DNA from: UBA6163 sp041753075
GTDB taxonomy: Bacteria > Planctomycetota > Planctomycetia > Pirellulales > Pirellulaceae
Length of the DNA stretch: 64,000 nt
Reading direction: 5' to 3'
NCBI GenBank assembly: GCA_041753075.1
Contig: JBGSVE010000063.1
Coordinates: forward strand, 1 to 64,000
Shown here: in pieces, positions 16,661-25,164 of the stretch
Position numbering within the stretch: position 1 is the stretch's first letter
Layout: the number at the start of each line of letters is the position of its first letter
Made by a program: the position numbers and the translations under genes
The notes under the pieces: generated by a model
Database searches by the model: none
Told to the model about the DNA's origin: nothing
What the model saw: only the letters and a program-made list of their open reading frames with translations

Positions 16661-18104
16661 ATGAAACAGAATCGAATCGTCAGCGGTTTGTTGCTGCTAA
16701 TCACTTCTTTGGCGCTACCCGGCATTATTGACTCCGCTTACGCGGCGGACAAGAAACCTAACATTGTATTCATCATGGGTGACGACATTGGAATGTATAA
16801 CATCGGTGCCTATCATCGTGGCATGATGGCGGGACGTACGCCGAACCTCGACAAGCTTGCCAAGCAAGGCATGCTCTTCACCGACTATTATGCGGAAGCG
16901 AGTTGCACGGCTGGACGTGCGAATTTTATCACCGGTCAGTTGCCCATTCGCACGGGTATGACCACGGTTGGCCAAGCGGGCGCCAAAACCGGACTTCCGG
17001 CAGAAGCCTGCGCCATTGCCACTGGACTTAAAGCGCAAGGCTACGCGACCGGCCAGTTCGGCAAGAACCACCTGGGTGACCGTAACGAGTTTCTGCCCGC
17101 CGTGCACGGCTTTGACGAGTTCTTTGGCTACCTGTATCACCTAGACGCAATGGAAGATCCGGCCCACCCAAACTACCCGTAAGATTTGTTGGACAAAGTT
17201 GGCCCGCGCAACATGGTCCATAGCTGGGCCACGGAAACCGACGACGCGACCGAGATGCAGCGTTCGGGTAAGATCGGAAAGCAGAAGATTGACGACGCCG
17301 GCACACTCTATCCGAAACAAATGGAAACAGTAGATGATGAGATCCGCGACTTCGCGATCAAGTTCATGGACAAGGCCAAACAAGACGGCAAGCCCATCTT
17401 CTGCTGGCTGAACCCAACACGCATGCGCATCGTCACTCATCTCTCCGAGAAGTGGAACGCAACGCGCAATGCAGAGAATGTCTGGTCCGAACAGTAAGCC
17501 GGCATGGCGCAGCTCGACAATGACATCGGCCTTGTACTCCAGAAGATTGAGGACATGGGCGAAGTTTGCTCAAAGGCGTGAAACTCGGAGACCGGACCTA
17601 CAAGAACCATTAGGATGGCTACGATCAGACTGCCATGCTCACCGGCAAAGGCCCATCCAACCGTTATGAGATCTTCTATCTCGGCGAGAGCACCGTCGGC
17701 GCCGTGCGCATAGACGACTACAAGTTCCGTTTCATCGACCAACCCGAAGGCTGGCTCGGCGAAAAGATGCACATGGATGTGCCCTACATCACCAACCTCC
17801 GACTTGATCCGTTCGAGCGCGTTGGCTGGCCCGGCAACGGCACTAAGAGACTGTTTCAAAAAGGGGTCTGACCCTTTGGAGGCGAGTCGATTTCCTTGGT
17901 TTTTTTGCCTCGCTGGCGAGGGTCAGACCCCTTTTTGAAACAGTCTCTAAGGACTGCGCCGAGCAATACTTTGACTGGTTCAAATTCCAGTTCTGGCGAT
18001 TTGTCTTCGTCCAACAGGTCGTCGGCGAGGAACTCCAGACCTTCCTTGATTATCCGCCGATGCAGCGCGGCGCGAGTTTCAATCTCGATGCGGTGAAAGC
18101 CTAG
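16661..18104 (+). pseudogene. Arylsulfatase pseudogene, multiply broken
   Basis: It begins with an intact signal peptide and KPNIVFIMGDDIG, and keeps an active-site segment SCTAGRANFITGQ, the Cys-Thr-Ala-Gly-Arg variant of some arylsulfatases. In-frame stops occur at 17180-17182 and 17495-17497. A deletion with frame change at about 17561-17570 removes roughly 100 residues of the catalytic core, and a further stop is at 17611-17613. The distal part (MLTGKGPSNRYEIFYLGEST, RIDDYKFRFIDQPEGWLG) is then interrupted by a 99-bp palindromic element. Beyond it the frame resumes as DCAEQYFDWFKFQFWRFVF and ends at TAG 18102. Not functional. Confidence 0.9.
17848..17946. mobile_element. 99-bp palindromic miniature element with 5-bp target duplication
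   Basis: The element begins AGACTGTTTCAAAAAGGG and ends with its inverse. Its perfect terminal inverted repeats are 28 bp, and with the adjoining CT/AG bases the arms span 17846-17875 and 17919-17948. It is flanked by direct CTAAG repeats at 17843-17847 and 17947-17951. Deleting the element plus one CTAAG rejoins the sulfatase reading frame as GNGTK-DCAEQYF, which fits a clean insertion. It carries no gene. It resembles a MITE, or a REP-like palindrome with its GGGTCTGACCC arms. Confidence 0.88.
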
Positions 18105-18185
18105 ATCGGCAAGCGAATGCAACAGGCCGAAACCGCCAGCAAATGCACTGGCGGCTAAAGACTTGACGTCACGAATGTGAAATTT

Positions 18186-18213
18186 GCGGGCCGCCTTCCA
18201 ACGGGCGGCCCGC
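18186..18213. terminator. GC-rich hairpin after the broken sulfatase
   Basis: A perfect 10-bp stem (GCGGGCCGCC at 18186-18195, GGCGGCCCGC at 18204-18213) with an 8-nt loop. No T-run follows, so any terminator activity would be non-canonical. A similar GCGGGCCG stem follows the next sulfatase gene. Confidence 0.55.
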
Positions 18214-18371
18214 GATTCTACCTGCCTCCGAAAAATTTTCTCGTATCATCTCGATGGTTACAAACGGTTGGCCCTGCTAAAATACAAAAGGTCGTCTGCC
18301 CGTCACGAGAAGAAGCAGTCCGCGATTTTACTTTTGAATCCAACATCTCTGACTTACTTTGGGAAACCAGA

Positions 18372-20855
18372 ATGCATAATCGACCCCTTATTGCAAACAG
18401 ACTTTTCCTCCTAAGTGGCATGCTTGCGGCAACCGTGATTGCATCGCTGCCTTCCGCACACGGACAAGTTCAAACAACTGGCGAGCCCGGTTCACCGAGT
18501 GCGACGACAACGATCGACGGCAGATACATACCGAATCCACCGGCGCCCTTTGCTGGAAAGATTGGAATGACCACAGCCGATTCCAAACCTGGCTGGCCAG
18601 CGAATGTGGTGCCGCCCAAAGGCGCACCCAATGTGCTGCTGGTCATGACAGACGACGCGGGATATGGTGTCAGCAGTACCTTTGGCGGAGTCATTCCGAC
18701 ACCAGCGATGGATCGCGTCGCGAAGGCGGGGTTGCGCTACACACAATTTCACACCACGGCGCTCTGTTCGCCAACACGAGCGGCGTTGATCACTGGACGC
18801 AATCACCACTCAGTTGGCTCGGGCGTCATCGGCGAGATGTCCACGGGCTTTCCTGGCTACGACAGCGTGATCCCCAAGGACAAGGCAACCGTCGGCACCA
18901 TCCTCCGCGACAATGGTTATTCAACGTCATGGTTTGGAAAGAATCACAACACTCCGACTTATCAATACAGCACCGCCGGACCATTTGATCAGTGGCCAAG
19001 CGGAATGGGGTTCGAGTATTTCTACGGGTTCATGGGCGGCGAGACCGACCAATGGTATCCGTTTCTGTTTCGCGATCACTCCCAGGTCACTCCGTGGATC
19101 GACAAGCCCGGATACAATCTTACCACCGACATGGCGGACGAGGCAATCAGTTACTTAAAAGGACTGAACGCCGCAGCTCCTGACAAGCCATTCTTGCTTT
19201 ACTACGCCCCCGGCGGCACGCACGCGCCTCACCAGCCAACGCCCGAATGGATCAAGAAGATCAGCGACATGCACCTTTTTGACGACGGTTGGAATGCGCT
19301 GCGTGAAACAATCTTTGCGAACCAAAAGAAGCAAGGCGTGATTCCCCAAAACACAGAACTCACTGCTTGGCCAGACGTTTTGCCAAAATGGGATACGCTC
19401 AGTGCGGATGAGAAGAAACTGTTTGTTAAGCAAGCTGACGTTTATGCCGCGTACGTGGCCTATACCGACCATGAAATAGGTCGAGTTATTCAACAGGTGG
19501 AAGACCTTGGCAAGCTGGACAACACGCTCATTATCTACATCACGGGCGACAATGGCACCAGCGCGGAAGGTTCCGCCATCGGCACGCCGTTTGACATGGC
19601 TGCCATCCAAGCAATCAACATCCCCGTCGAGGAGCAACTAAAGTTCTACGACGTTTGGGGCACGGAAGTGACGCAGCCGCACATGTCGGTAGCATGGTCA
19701 TGGGCCTTCGATACGCCGTTTAAATGGACCAAGCAGGTGGCATCGTTTTTCGGCGGCACCCGCAATGGAATGGTCATGTCGTGGCCGGAGCAAATCAAGG
19801 ACACAGGCGGAATCCGAACTCAATTCCACCACATCATCGACATCGTGCCAACGCTTCTGGAAGCGACCGGAATCGAGGCTCCGGTGATGGTCAATGGCAT
19901 CGCGCAGAAACCAATCGAGGGTGTCAGTATGTCCTACACCTGGGATGATGCGAACGCAAAATCGACTCGCGACACCCAATACTTCGAGATGTTCGGCAAC
20001 CGCGCCATCTATCATGCCGGTTGGATGGCCGCGACACCTCCACCCCAGCCGCCGTGGCTAATGGGTTCGGCAGAGATGCCCGAAGTGCTCAACGGCTACA
20101 AGTGGGAACTCTACCATATCGACGAGGACTACTCGCAAAACAAGGACCTCGCCGCCGAGTTCCCAGACAAGCTCCGAGAGTTACAGGATTTGTTCCTGGT
20201 GGAAGCGGAGAAGTATCAGGTTTTCCCGTTGGACAACTCGATCCTTCCCCGACTACTGACCGCTCGACCAAGTTCCACTGCGGGCCGAACCGAGTTTACT
20301 TACTCGGGTGAAATGGCTGGTTTGCCCGATGGCAGTGTGCCTAACACGCTGGCCAAATCCTACTCCATTAGTGCTGAAGTGGAAATTCCTGACGGTGGAG
20401 CTGAAGGGATGCTTAATACGTTGGGCGGCAGGTTCGGTGGATACGGGTTGTACCTGGTTAAGGGAAAGCCAGTGTTTACTTACAACATGCTTGGACTCGA
20501 GAAGTTCCGCTGGGAAGGCAACACAACGCTTGCGGCTGGAAAGCACACCATCGAATTTGATTTCAAATACGACGGACCGGGCATGGCCAAGGGTGGCACT
20601 GGCGTTCTGTCCGTGGATGGCAACGAGGTTGACACGAGAAAAATACCGCACACCATCCCGTCCATCATGACCGTGGACGAAACGTTTGATGTCGGAGTCG
20701 ATACTCGCACCGGTGTGGACGACAACGACTACCAGCCACCGTTTCGCTTCACCGGCACGATCGACAAACTGACGATCAAGTTGATTCCGCCAACACCTGC
20801 GCAGGCCAAGCTTCTGGAGCAAAAGACTCAGGAAGCAAAAAACGCGGGGCAGTAG
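18372..20855 (+). CDS. Arylsulfatase (AtsA-like, large form)
   Basis: An 827-residue exported sulfatase that hydrolyses sulfate esters using a formylglycine made from a cysteine. ATG 18372 begins a typical signal peptide (residues 1-31, ending SAHGQ). A longer upstream frame adds basic sequence without a signal. The metal-binding NVLLVMTDDAGYG is at about 87-99, and the active-site CSPTR at 132-136 can be converted by FGE-type enzymes. Later landmarks are WFGKNHN, TDHEIGRVIQQVEDLG and ITGDNGTSAEG. The C-terminal 200 residues form a beta-rich domain common to the Pseudomonas-type AtsA group. Intact, and flanked by hairpins. The sulfated substrate is unknown. Confidence 0.93.
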   Translation: MHNRPLIANRLFLLSGMLAATVIASLPSAHGQVQTTGEPGSPSATTTIDGRYIPNPPAPFAGKIGMTTADSKPGWPANVVPPKGAPNVLLVMTDDAGYGVSSTFGGVIPTPAMDRVAKAGLRYTQFHTTALCSPTRAALITGRNHHSVGSGVIGEMSTGFPGYDSVIPKDKATVGTILRDNGYSTSWFGKNHNTPTYQYSTAGPFDQWPSGMGFEYFYGFMGGETDQWYPFLFRDHSQVTPWIDKPGYNLTTDMADEAISYLKGLNAAAPDKPFLLYYAPGGTHAPHQPTPEWIKKISDMHLFDDGWNALRETIFANQKKQGVIPQNTELTAWPDVLPKWDTLSADEKKLFVKQADVYAAYVAYTDHEIGRVIQQVEDLGKLDNTLIIYITGDNGTSAEGSAIGTPFDMAAIQAINIPVEEQLKFYDVWGTEVTQPHMSVAWSWAFDTPFKWTKQVASFFGGTRNGMVMSWPEQIKDTGGIRTQFHHIIDIVPTLLEATGIEAPVMVNGIAQKPIEGVSMSYTWDDANAKSTRDTQYFEMFGNRAIYHAGWMAATPPPQPPWLMGSAEMPEVLNGYKWELYHIDEDYSQNKDLAAEFPDKLRELQDLFLVEAEKYQVFPLDNSILPRLLTARPSSTAGRTEFTYSGEMAGLPDGSVPNTLAKSYSISAEVEIPDGGAEGMLNTLGGRFGGYGLYLVKGKPVFTYNMLGLEKFRWEGNTTLAAGKHTIEFDFKYDGPGMAKGGTGVLSVDGNEVDTRKIPHTIPSIMTVDETFDVGVDTRTGVDDNDYQPPFRFTGTIDKLTIKLIPPTPAQAKLLEQKTQEAKNAGQ

Positions 20856-20879
20856 TACTCGTTCTCGCATTTGAAATGT

Positions 20880-20907
20880 GCGGGCCGGTTCGAAAGAATC
20901 GGCCCGC
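20880..20907. terminator. GC-rich hairpin after the AtsA-like gene
   Basis: Arms GCGGGCCG (20880-20887) and CGGCCCGC (20900-20907), extended by a TTC/GAA pairing inside. It lies 25 bp after the stop codon, which suits a terminator, though no T-run follows. Confidence 0.6.
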
Positions 20908-21030
20908 TATTGCAAAACGCTCACGGAGGTGTGTCACAGAACCTGAATCTTTACGAGGTTAGTGAACTTGAACTGTAGCTCGCGCGAGCTTAGCCTCGCA
21001 ATGTTGACGATACACCGCCCACGCTTTGCG

Positions 21031-21308
21031 CTAAATCTCGCAATCGATAGCTCCGGCCCTGGATGTTCGTAAGCGTTCGGCGGGGTATTTACTGGTGGGG
21101 AGCTTGCGGCGGCGGGCTCGCAGTGATTTTTTCTTCGCCGCTCGCAGCGCTTGCTCGGCCTCGCGATACATGCGGATCGAGTCCTGATGACTCGCCGCCC
21201 AGCGATCCGGAAGCAATGTTTCCAAATCCGTCTCGTCGCCTACAAGCCGACGAAGTACGTCGTTCAAGTAAGCCCAAATGTCAAGGTTGTGATCTCGGTG
21301 GGCGGATT
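21031..21308 (-). pseudogene. IS66-family transposase C-terminal remnant
   Basis: Reading leftwards, the frame gives HRDHNLDIWAYLNDVLRRLV, then ETLLPDRWAASHQDSIRMYR, and a Lys/Arg-rich end. This is the C-terminal portion of IS66 transposases (consensus AYLxDVLxRL and LLPDxW). The catalytic core is missing, because at about 21300 the sequence switches to a rightward sulfatase fragment. It is therefore a truncated end of an insertion sequence. Confidence 0.8.
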
Positions 21309-21593
21309 GGTGCAGTCCTCGATCGCATCCAAGAATTGGGAATCGAAGACAATACCTACGTGATTATGGTCTCGGACAACGGCTATCGGCATTCGTTCCT
21401 ACCGGGCCTCACGCAACCGCATCACAGTGCCAAGTGGTGGGTTTGGCATGGCGGCATTCGTGTACCGATGATCGTCAAAGGGCCTCGCATCCAACCAGGC
21501 TCTGCGTTTGCAGGTAACGTGGTTAATTGCGATTTCTTGCCAACGTTTGTCGATTGGGCTGGCGGCGAGCCTTCGAAGGTAGCAGGGCATTAG
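21297..21593 (+). pseudogene. Sulfatase middle fragment
   Basis: The frame reads GRIGAVLDRIQELGIEDNTY, VIMVSDNGYRHSF, then AKWWVWHGGIRVPMIVKGPR and NCDFLPTFVDWAGGEPSKV before a stop. This is the segment between the SDNG metal site and the DLLPT region of sulfatases. The N-terminal catalytic part and the C-terminal domain are both absent. It begins where the IS66 remnant ends and stops 27 bp before another fragment starts. Confidence 0.8.
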
Positions 21594-21620
21594 AAGAGGA
21601 CGAGAAGTAAAGAATCAAAC

Positions 21621-21857
21621 ATGAAAAGCACCATCACTTCCTTCCTGTTCCTTGTTTCGACCCTGCCTGCGATGAATGTTCTATTGCTGATCACGGTCGA
21701 TTTGCATAGCTGGCTGCTGGGTGACGCCGATCGATTCACGGGGAAGGTGTCGATTCGCCCAAACGAAAGCGGCGAGGCGACTCGAATTATTAATTGTCGC
21801 AACATTGGTCGCCATGAATCCAATAACCTACAAAGAAATATCAAGGGACAAGCATGA
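21621..21857 (+). pseudogene. Sulfatase N-terminal fragment (iduronate-sulfatase-like type)
   Basis: A 78-residue frame starting MKSTITSFLFLVSTLPAMNV contains NVLLLITVDLHSWLLGDADR followed by FTGKV. This matches the opening of planctomycete sulfatases with the DLNxWLLGDxxRYxGKVxAPN pattern. After GKV the sequence no longer resembles a sulfatase and the active-site cysteine is absent. Its stop overlaps the start of the next truncated gene (ATGA). Confidence 0.6.
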
Positions 21858-22456
21858 GTACCTGGCTTAGTAACCGCTCGCGGCGCGACTTTTTGAGAAC
21901 GGCTAGTGCCGCGTCAGCATTAGCGATTCCCACATTCATTCCCTCAAGCGTCTTGGCCGGCCCTGGACGATCTGGCGCGGGCGGAAAGATACGTGTTGGG
22001 CTGATCGGTGCCGGTGGGCGGGCTAGATGGTTGTCAAAAGTAATGTCGCGGAAAAGCGACCGCGCTGAGATCGTTGCGGCGGCTGATTGTAACTTGCCAC
22101 AAGTGGGCAAACTTGCCAACGACAATGGGAACGCGAGTTGGACGGCTTACCAGAATTATGAGGAGATGTATGACAAGGAAAACATCGATGCAGTGATCAT
22201 AGCGACACCCGATCACGTGCGCGTTCGCGCGGCGATCCTAGCTTGCGCAAAACACTTGGACGTCTACGCCGAAACACCGCTAAGCTTCAGCATCCCCGCG
22301 GGGCGGGCGCTGGTCAAGGCCGTCCGCAAACACGAGCGCGTGCTACGAGTCGGTACGCAACAACGAAGCAACATAATCAATCAGTATCCGTGCAAGTTCG
22401 TGCGAGACGGCGGAATGGGCATCCGCGTCCGTGAAATCAACAGCGATCAACGTTAA
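21854..22456 (+). pseudogene. Gfo/Idh/MocA oxidoreductase, Tat-exported, truncated
   Basis: A 200-residue frame, about half the usual 400-450. It begins with a twin-arginine signal SRRDFLRTASAAS, followed by the NAD(P)-binding Rossmann start KIRVGLIGAGGRARWL. Next come NYEEMYDKENIDAVIIATPD and KHLDVYAETPLSFSIPAGRA, where the usual EKP motif is altered to ETP. The C-terminal substrate domain is missing: after VLRVGTQQRSN the sequence drifts and ends. The loss of the domain and of the EKP lysine suggests a dead gene, although a truncated protein could be made. Confidence 0.8.
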
Positions 22457-22483
22457 CAATCATCCTCGAAACAAATATCTCCG

Positions 22484-24820
22484 ATGAAAACTTCAGTAAT
22501 ACTCTTAGTTCTGATACTCGCCTGCACTGCACACGCGGTTGAGAAGCCGAATGTTGTTTACATTATGTCAGACGACGTCGGCTGGGGCGACTTGAGCGTT
22601 CATGGCGGCGGCGTGCCGACGCCAAACATCGACCTTCTCTTTTCTCGTGGCGTCGAGCTGTCGCAGTTCATGGGCTGGTGCGTTTGTTCGCCGACACGCG
22701 CCATGCTGCTAACCGGACAGCATCCGATCCGAGTCGGCACTGCACCGGAGGTCGGCGGGGAACTTGATCCCAGCGAGACGACCATCGCTGAGGGCTTTAA
22801 GGCCAACGGCTATCGCACCGGCGTCTTCGGCAAATGGCATAACGGTGATGATCCCGACACGCCCGAATTTCGCGCTGCGTTTACTGAAGCTTACAAGGAC
22901 ATGCCGAATAAGAAGTTTGCCGGCGGCCACGGAGCCAATGCTCATGGGTTTGACGAGGCGTGGATCTACTACGGCGGCGGCGCAGACTATTTCAATCGCC
23001 GGACCGTCAAGGGAATGGGGCCGGTCTCCTGGTGGCACAACCTTGAGTTCCGCGCTCAGGACGAAGGCTACACCGACGATCTGGTCACACGCTATGCCAT
23101 TGACTTCATTCGTGAGAACAAAGATCGGCCGTTCTTTTGCTACGTCCCGTTTCACATCGCGCACTCGCCGCTCCAGGCAATGGACGACGACCTGGCGGTC
23201 ATTGATCCCCAGAAAACCGCCGAACTTCCCGCCGCCAGCGAGACGACAACGGACGAGGGAAAACATATTCACGCTGCGATGCTCCATTCGATGGACAACA
23301 ACGTCGCAGCCATTATAGAGGAACTTGAGAAGCACAATTTGAGCGAGAACACGATCTTGGTTTTCACGAGCGACAACGGCGCTATGGAAGCTGGCAGCAG
23401 TCTGCCACTGCGCGGCCACAAGCACACCATCTATGACGGCGGCGTGCGCTTGCCTACCGTCTTCTACTGGCCCAATGGCGGTCTTGTTGGCGGCAAACAG
23501 TGGGACGGCCTTTGCGGTGCACTTGATATGTTTCCAACATTGATGGCGATGACCGGTTCTGACATGCCGCAAACGCGTCCGCTGGACGGCAAGAACATTT
23601 GGCCCGCCTTACGCGACAACCAACCGAGCCCCGTGGAAAGTTACTACTGGGTCTGGCGCGACGAAGACTCGATCCGCACCGACAATTGGAAACTTCATCG
23701 CTTCTTCAACCGCTACGAACTTTACGACATCAGAAATGACGAGACCGAATCGAACAATGTCGCTGAGCTGCATCCAGATGTAATCAAATCACTTGTGACC
23801 AAAATGAACACATGGGCCGATTCGTTAGGTGCTGCGATCAGTCACCAGCCTGCACCTGAAATGTATCACGCGCCGTCCGCGCCCGAAGGCGAAGTGCTGG
23901 CCGTGACCGTGACCATTTCCGACAAGGCTCAGCCGAAGGATCGCTTGGCCATCTCGGTGGCGAACTGGAACGGCACGCAATACGCGACCGACTGGATCGA
24001 ATTCGACATCGCTTTCTCACCCAACACGCCGAAGCGACATCCGTTTTTCTCGACGCTCGAAGGCAACAACTCGAAACCGTTCGGCCCACTGTTCAAACCC
24101 GGCACCGGGGTCGATCAGTTTGGCCGCGATCAAACCAGCGGACCAGGTATCGCCGACGGTAAGAGCACTTGGGAGCACCGGATCGTCGGGCTTTCAAGCA
24201 CTGCGCCTGGCCCGCTGGGTAAACACGGCGTCGTCTTTAGCGGTGGCACTGCCGGCACTTTTACAATCTATCTCGACAACCTCCGCATCCGCCACGCCGA
24301 CGGCAGCACCACGCCGCTTTGGACCAACGGCAAAGACACCCGAGCCGGTAACTTCAAAGAGAATGAGTTTTTCAGCGACCTCAAGATCCGCACCGTCAAC
24401 ATGTCGGAAGTTGGACAAGTCGCCGACAAGACGGTCGAAACAACCATCTCTCTCAATGGCAAATGGAAGCCGATAGCCGCGTTACTTGGTGGCATAAAAA
24501 TCCCAGCCGATGAGCTAAAGAAGATCACGCTTAGTCTCCACGACGACAACTACGAAGTCACGGTGGATGGAGAGTCACATGCAGACAAGGGAAGCGTCAC
24601 GCGAGACAACGACTCTAACCCGAAGCGATTGACAATCGTGAGTACTGAGGGTCCAAACCAAGGCAAGACGATCCTGGCCATTTACGAAGTGAAAAAGGTC
24701 AACGGCGAAGACGCATATCGCGTTTGCTACGATTTGTCGGGCACCGCCTTCCCCACTGAGTTCAAAAGCACCAAGGGAGGCTCACACTATCTAGTGGGCT
24801 ATCGGCGGAAGCTTGATTAA
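22484..24820 (+). CDS. Sulfatase fused to a TIGR03067 domain
   Basis: A 778-residue exported protein. Residues 1-18 form a signal peptide. The sulfatase domain spans about 20-455, with MSDDVGWGD metal ligands (Asp30-Asp31), active site CSPTR (Cys68-Arg72), FGKWHNG, the FTSDNGAM motif and a short C-terminal subdomain. A beta-rich segment of about 190 residues (470-660) contains LAISVANWNGTQYATDWIEF. The final 100 residues form a TIGR03067 domain (SLNGKWKPIAALLGGIKIPA ... KTILAIYEVKK ... RVCYDLSG). TIGR03067 is a planctomycete-expanded domain of unknown function, normally found alone or with kinases. The gene starts 28 bp after the truncated oxidoreductase. Confidence 0.9.
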   Translation: MKTSVILLVLILACTAHAVEKPNVVYIMSDDVGWGDLSVHGGGVPTPNIDLLFSRGVELSQFMGWCVCSPTRAMLLTGQHPIRVGTAPEVGGELDPSETTIAEGFKANGYRTGVFGKWHNGDDPDTPEFRAAFTEAYKDMPNKKFAGGHGANAHGFDEAWIYYGGGADYFNRRTVKGMGPVSWWHNLEFRAQDEGYTDDLVTRYAIDFIRENKDRPFFCYVPFHIAHSPLQAMDDDLAVIDPQKTAELPAASETTTDEGKHIHAAMLHSMDNNVAAIIEELEKHNLSENTILVFTSDNGAMEAGSSLPLRGHKHTIYDGGVRLPTVFYWPNGGLVGGKQWDGLCGALDMFPTLMAMTGSDMPQTRPLDGKNIWPALRDNQPSPVESYYWVWRDEDSIRTDNWKLHRFFNRYELYDIRNDETESNNVAELHPDVIKSLVTKMNTWADSLGAAISHQPAPEMYHAPSAPEGEVLAVTVTISDKAQPKDRLAISVANWNGTQYATDWIEFDIAFSPNTPKRHPFFSTLEGNNSKPFGPLFKPGTGVDQFGRDQTSGPGIADGKSTWEHRIVGLSSTAPGPLGKHGVVFSGGTAGTFTIYLDNLRIRHADGSTTPLWTNGKDTRAGNFKENEFFSDLKIRTVNMSEVGQVADKTVETTISLNGKWKPIAALLGGIKIPADELKKITLSLHDDNYEVTVDGESHADKGSVTRDNDSNPKRLTIVSTEGPNQGKTILAIYEVKKVNGEDAYRVCYDLSGTAFPTEFKSTKGGSHYLVGYRRKLD

Positions 24821-24972
24821 CGGGTCCTATTATTCGTTGTTCTGGCCAGCGATTGAGAGGAAAACGCGGTCGCGAAAAAACGAAAGCGTTTAGTCGTTAT
24901 GTGGATGACCGAATGTCCAACTCGTCTCGCCTACCTTCTGCTCAAGTCAATACGAAGTAACAAGGATTCAAC

Positions 24973-25164
24973 ATAAATAACGATTGCCCTAGCCGTTCGC
25001 GGCGTGACTTTTTAAGCGTGTCAGCAGCCGCATGTGCGACTGGGCTTCCCACCTTCATTCCCTCGCGAGTTTTGGCCGGACCAGGGCGGACCAGCGCGGG
25101 CGGCAAACTTCGAGTTGGACTGATCGAAGCTGGAATTCGAACGAAGTGGTTAAGCGATGAATAG
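24973..25164 (+). pseudogene. Second Gfo/Idh oxidoreductase stub, start codon ATG to ATA
   Basis: The 63-codon frame aligns without gaps with the beginning of the truncated oxidoreductase at 21854. It shares SRRDFL, PTFIPS, VLAGPGR, AGGK and RVGLI, and then stops. The position of its start codon reads ATA (24973-24975). Translation would therefore need another start, and only about 60 residues of the Tat signal and first strand remain. Its end overlaps the start of the next gene by 8 bp. Confidence 0.8.

Noticed and set aside
17846..17948. Intrinsic terminator instead of a mobile element
   Set aside because: The 5-bp flanking duplication and exact frame restoration show insertion within a coding sequence. 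Terminator action could still be a by-product.
18177..18371. Upstream extension of the AtsA-like sulfatase to 892 residues
   Set aside because: It would start within a terminator-like hairpin and precede a standard signal peptide with 65 unrelated residues.
22709..23572. Long minus-strand open frame opposite the TIGR03067 sulfatase
   Set aside because: The plus-strand sulfatase has unmistakable motifs throughout; the reverse frame has none.
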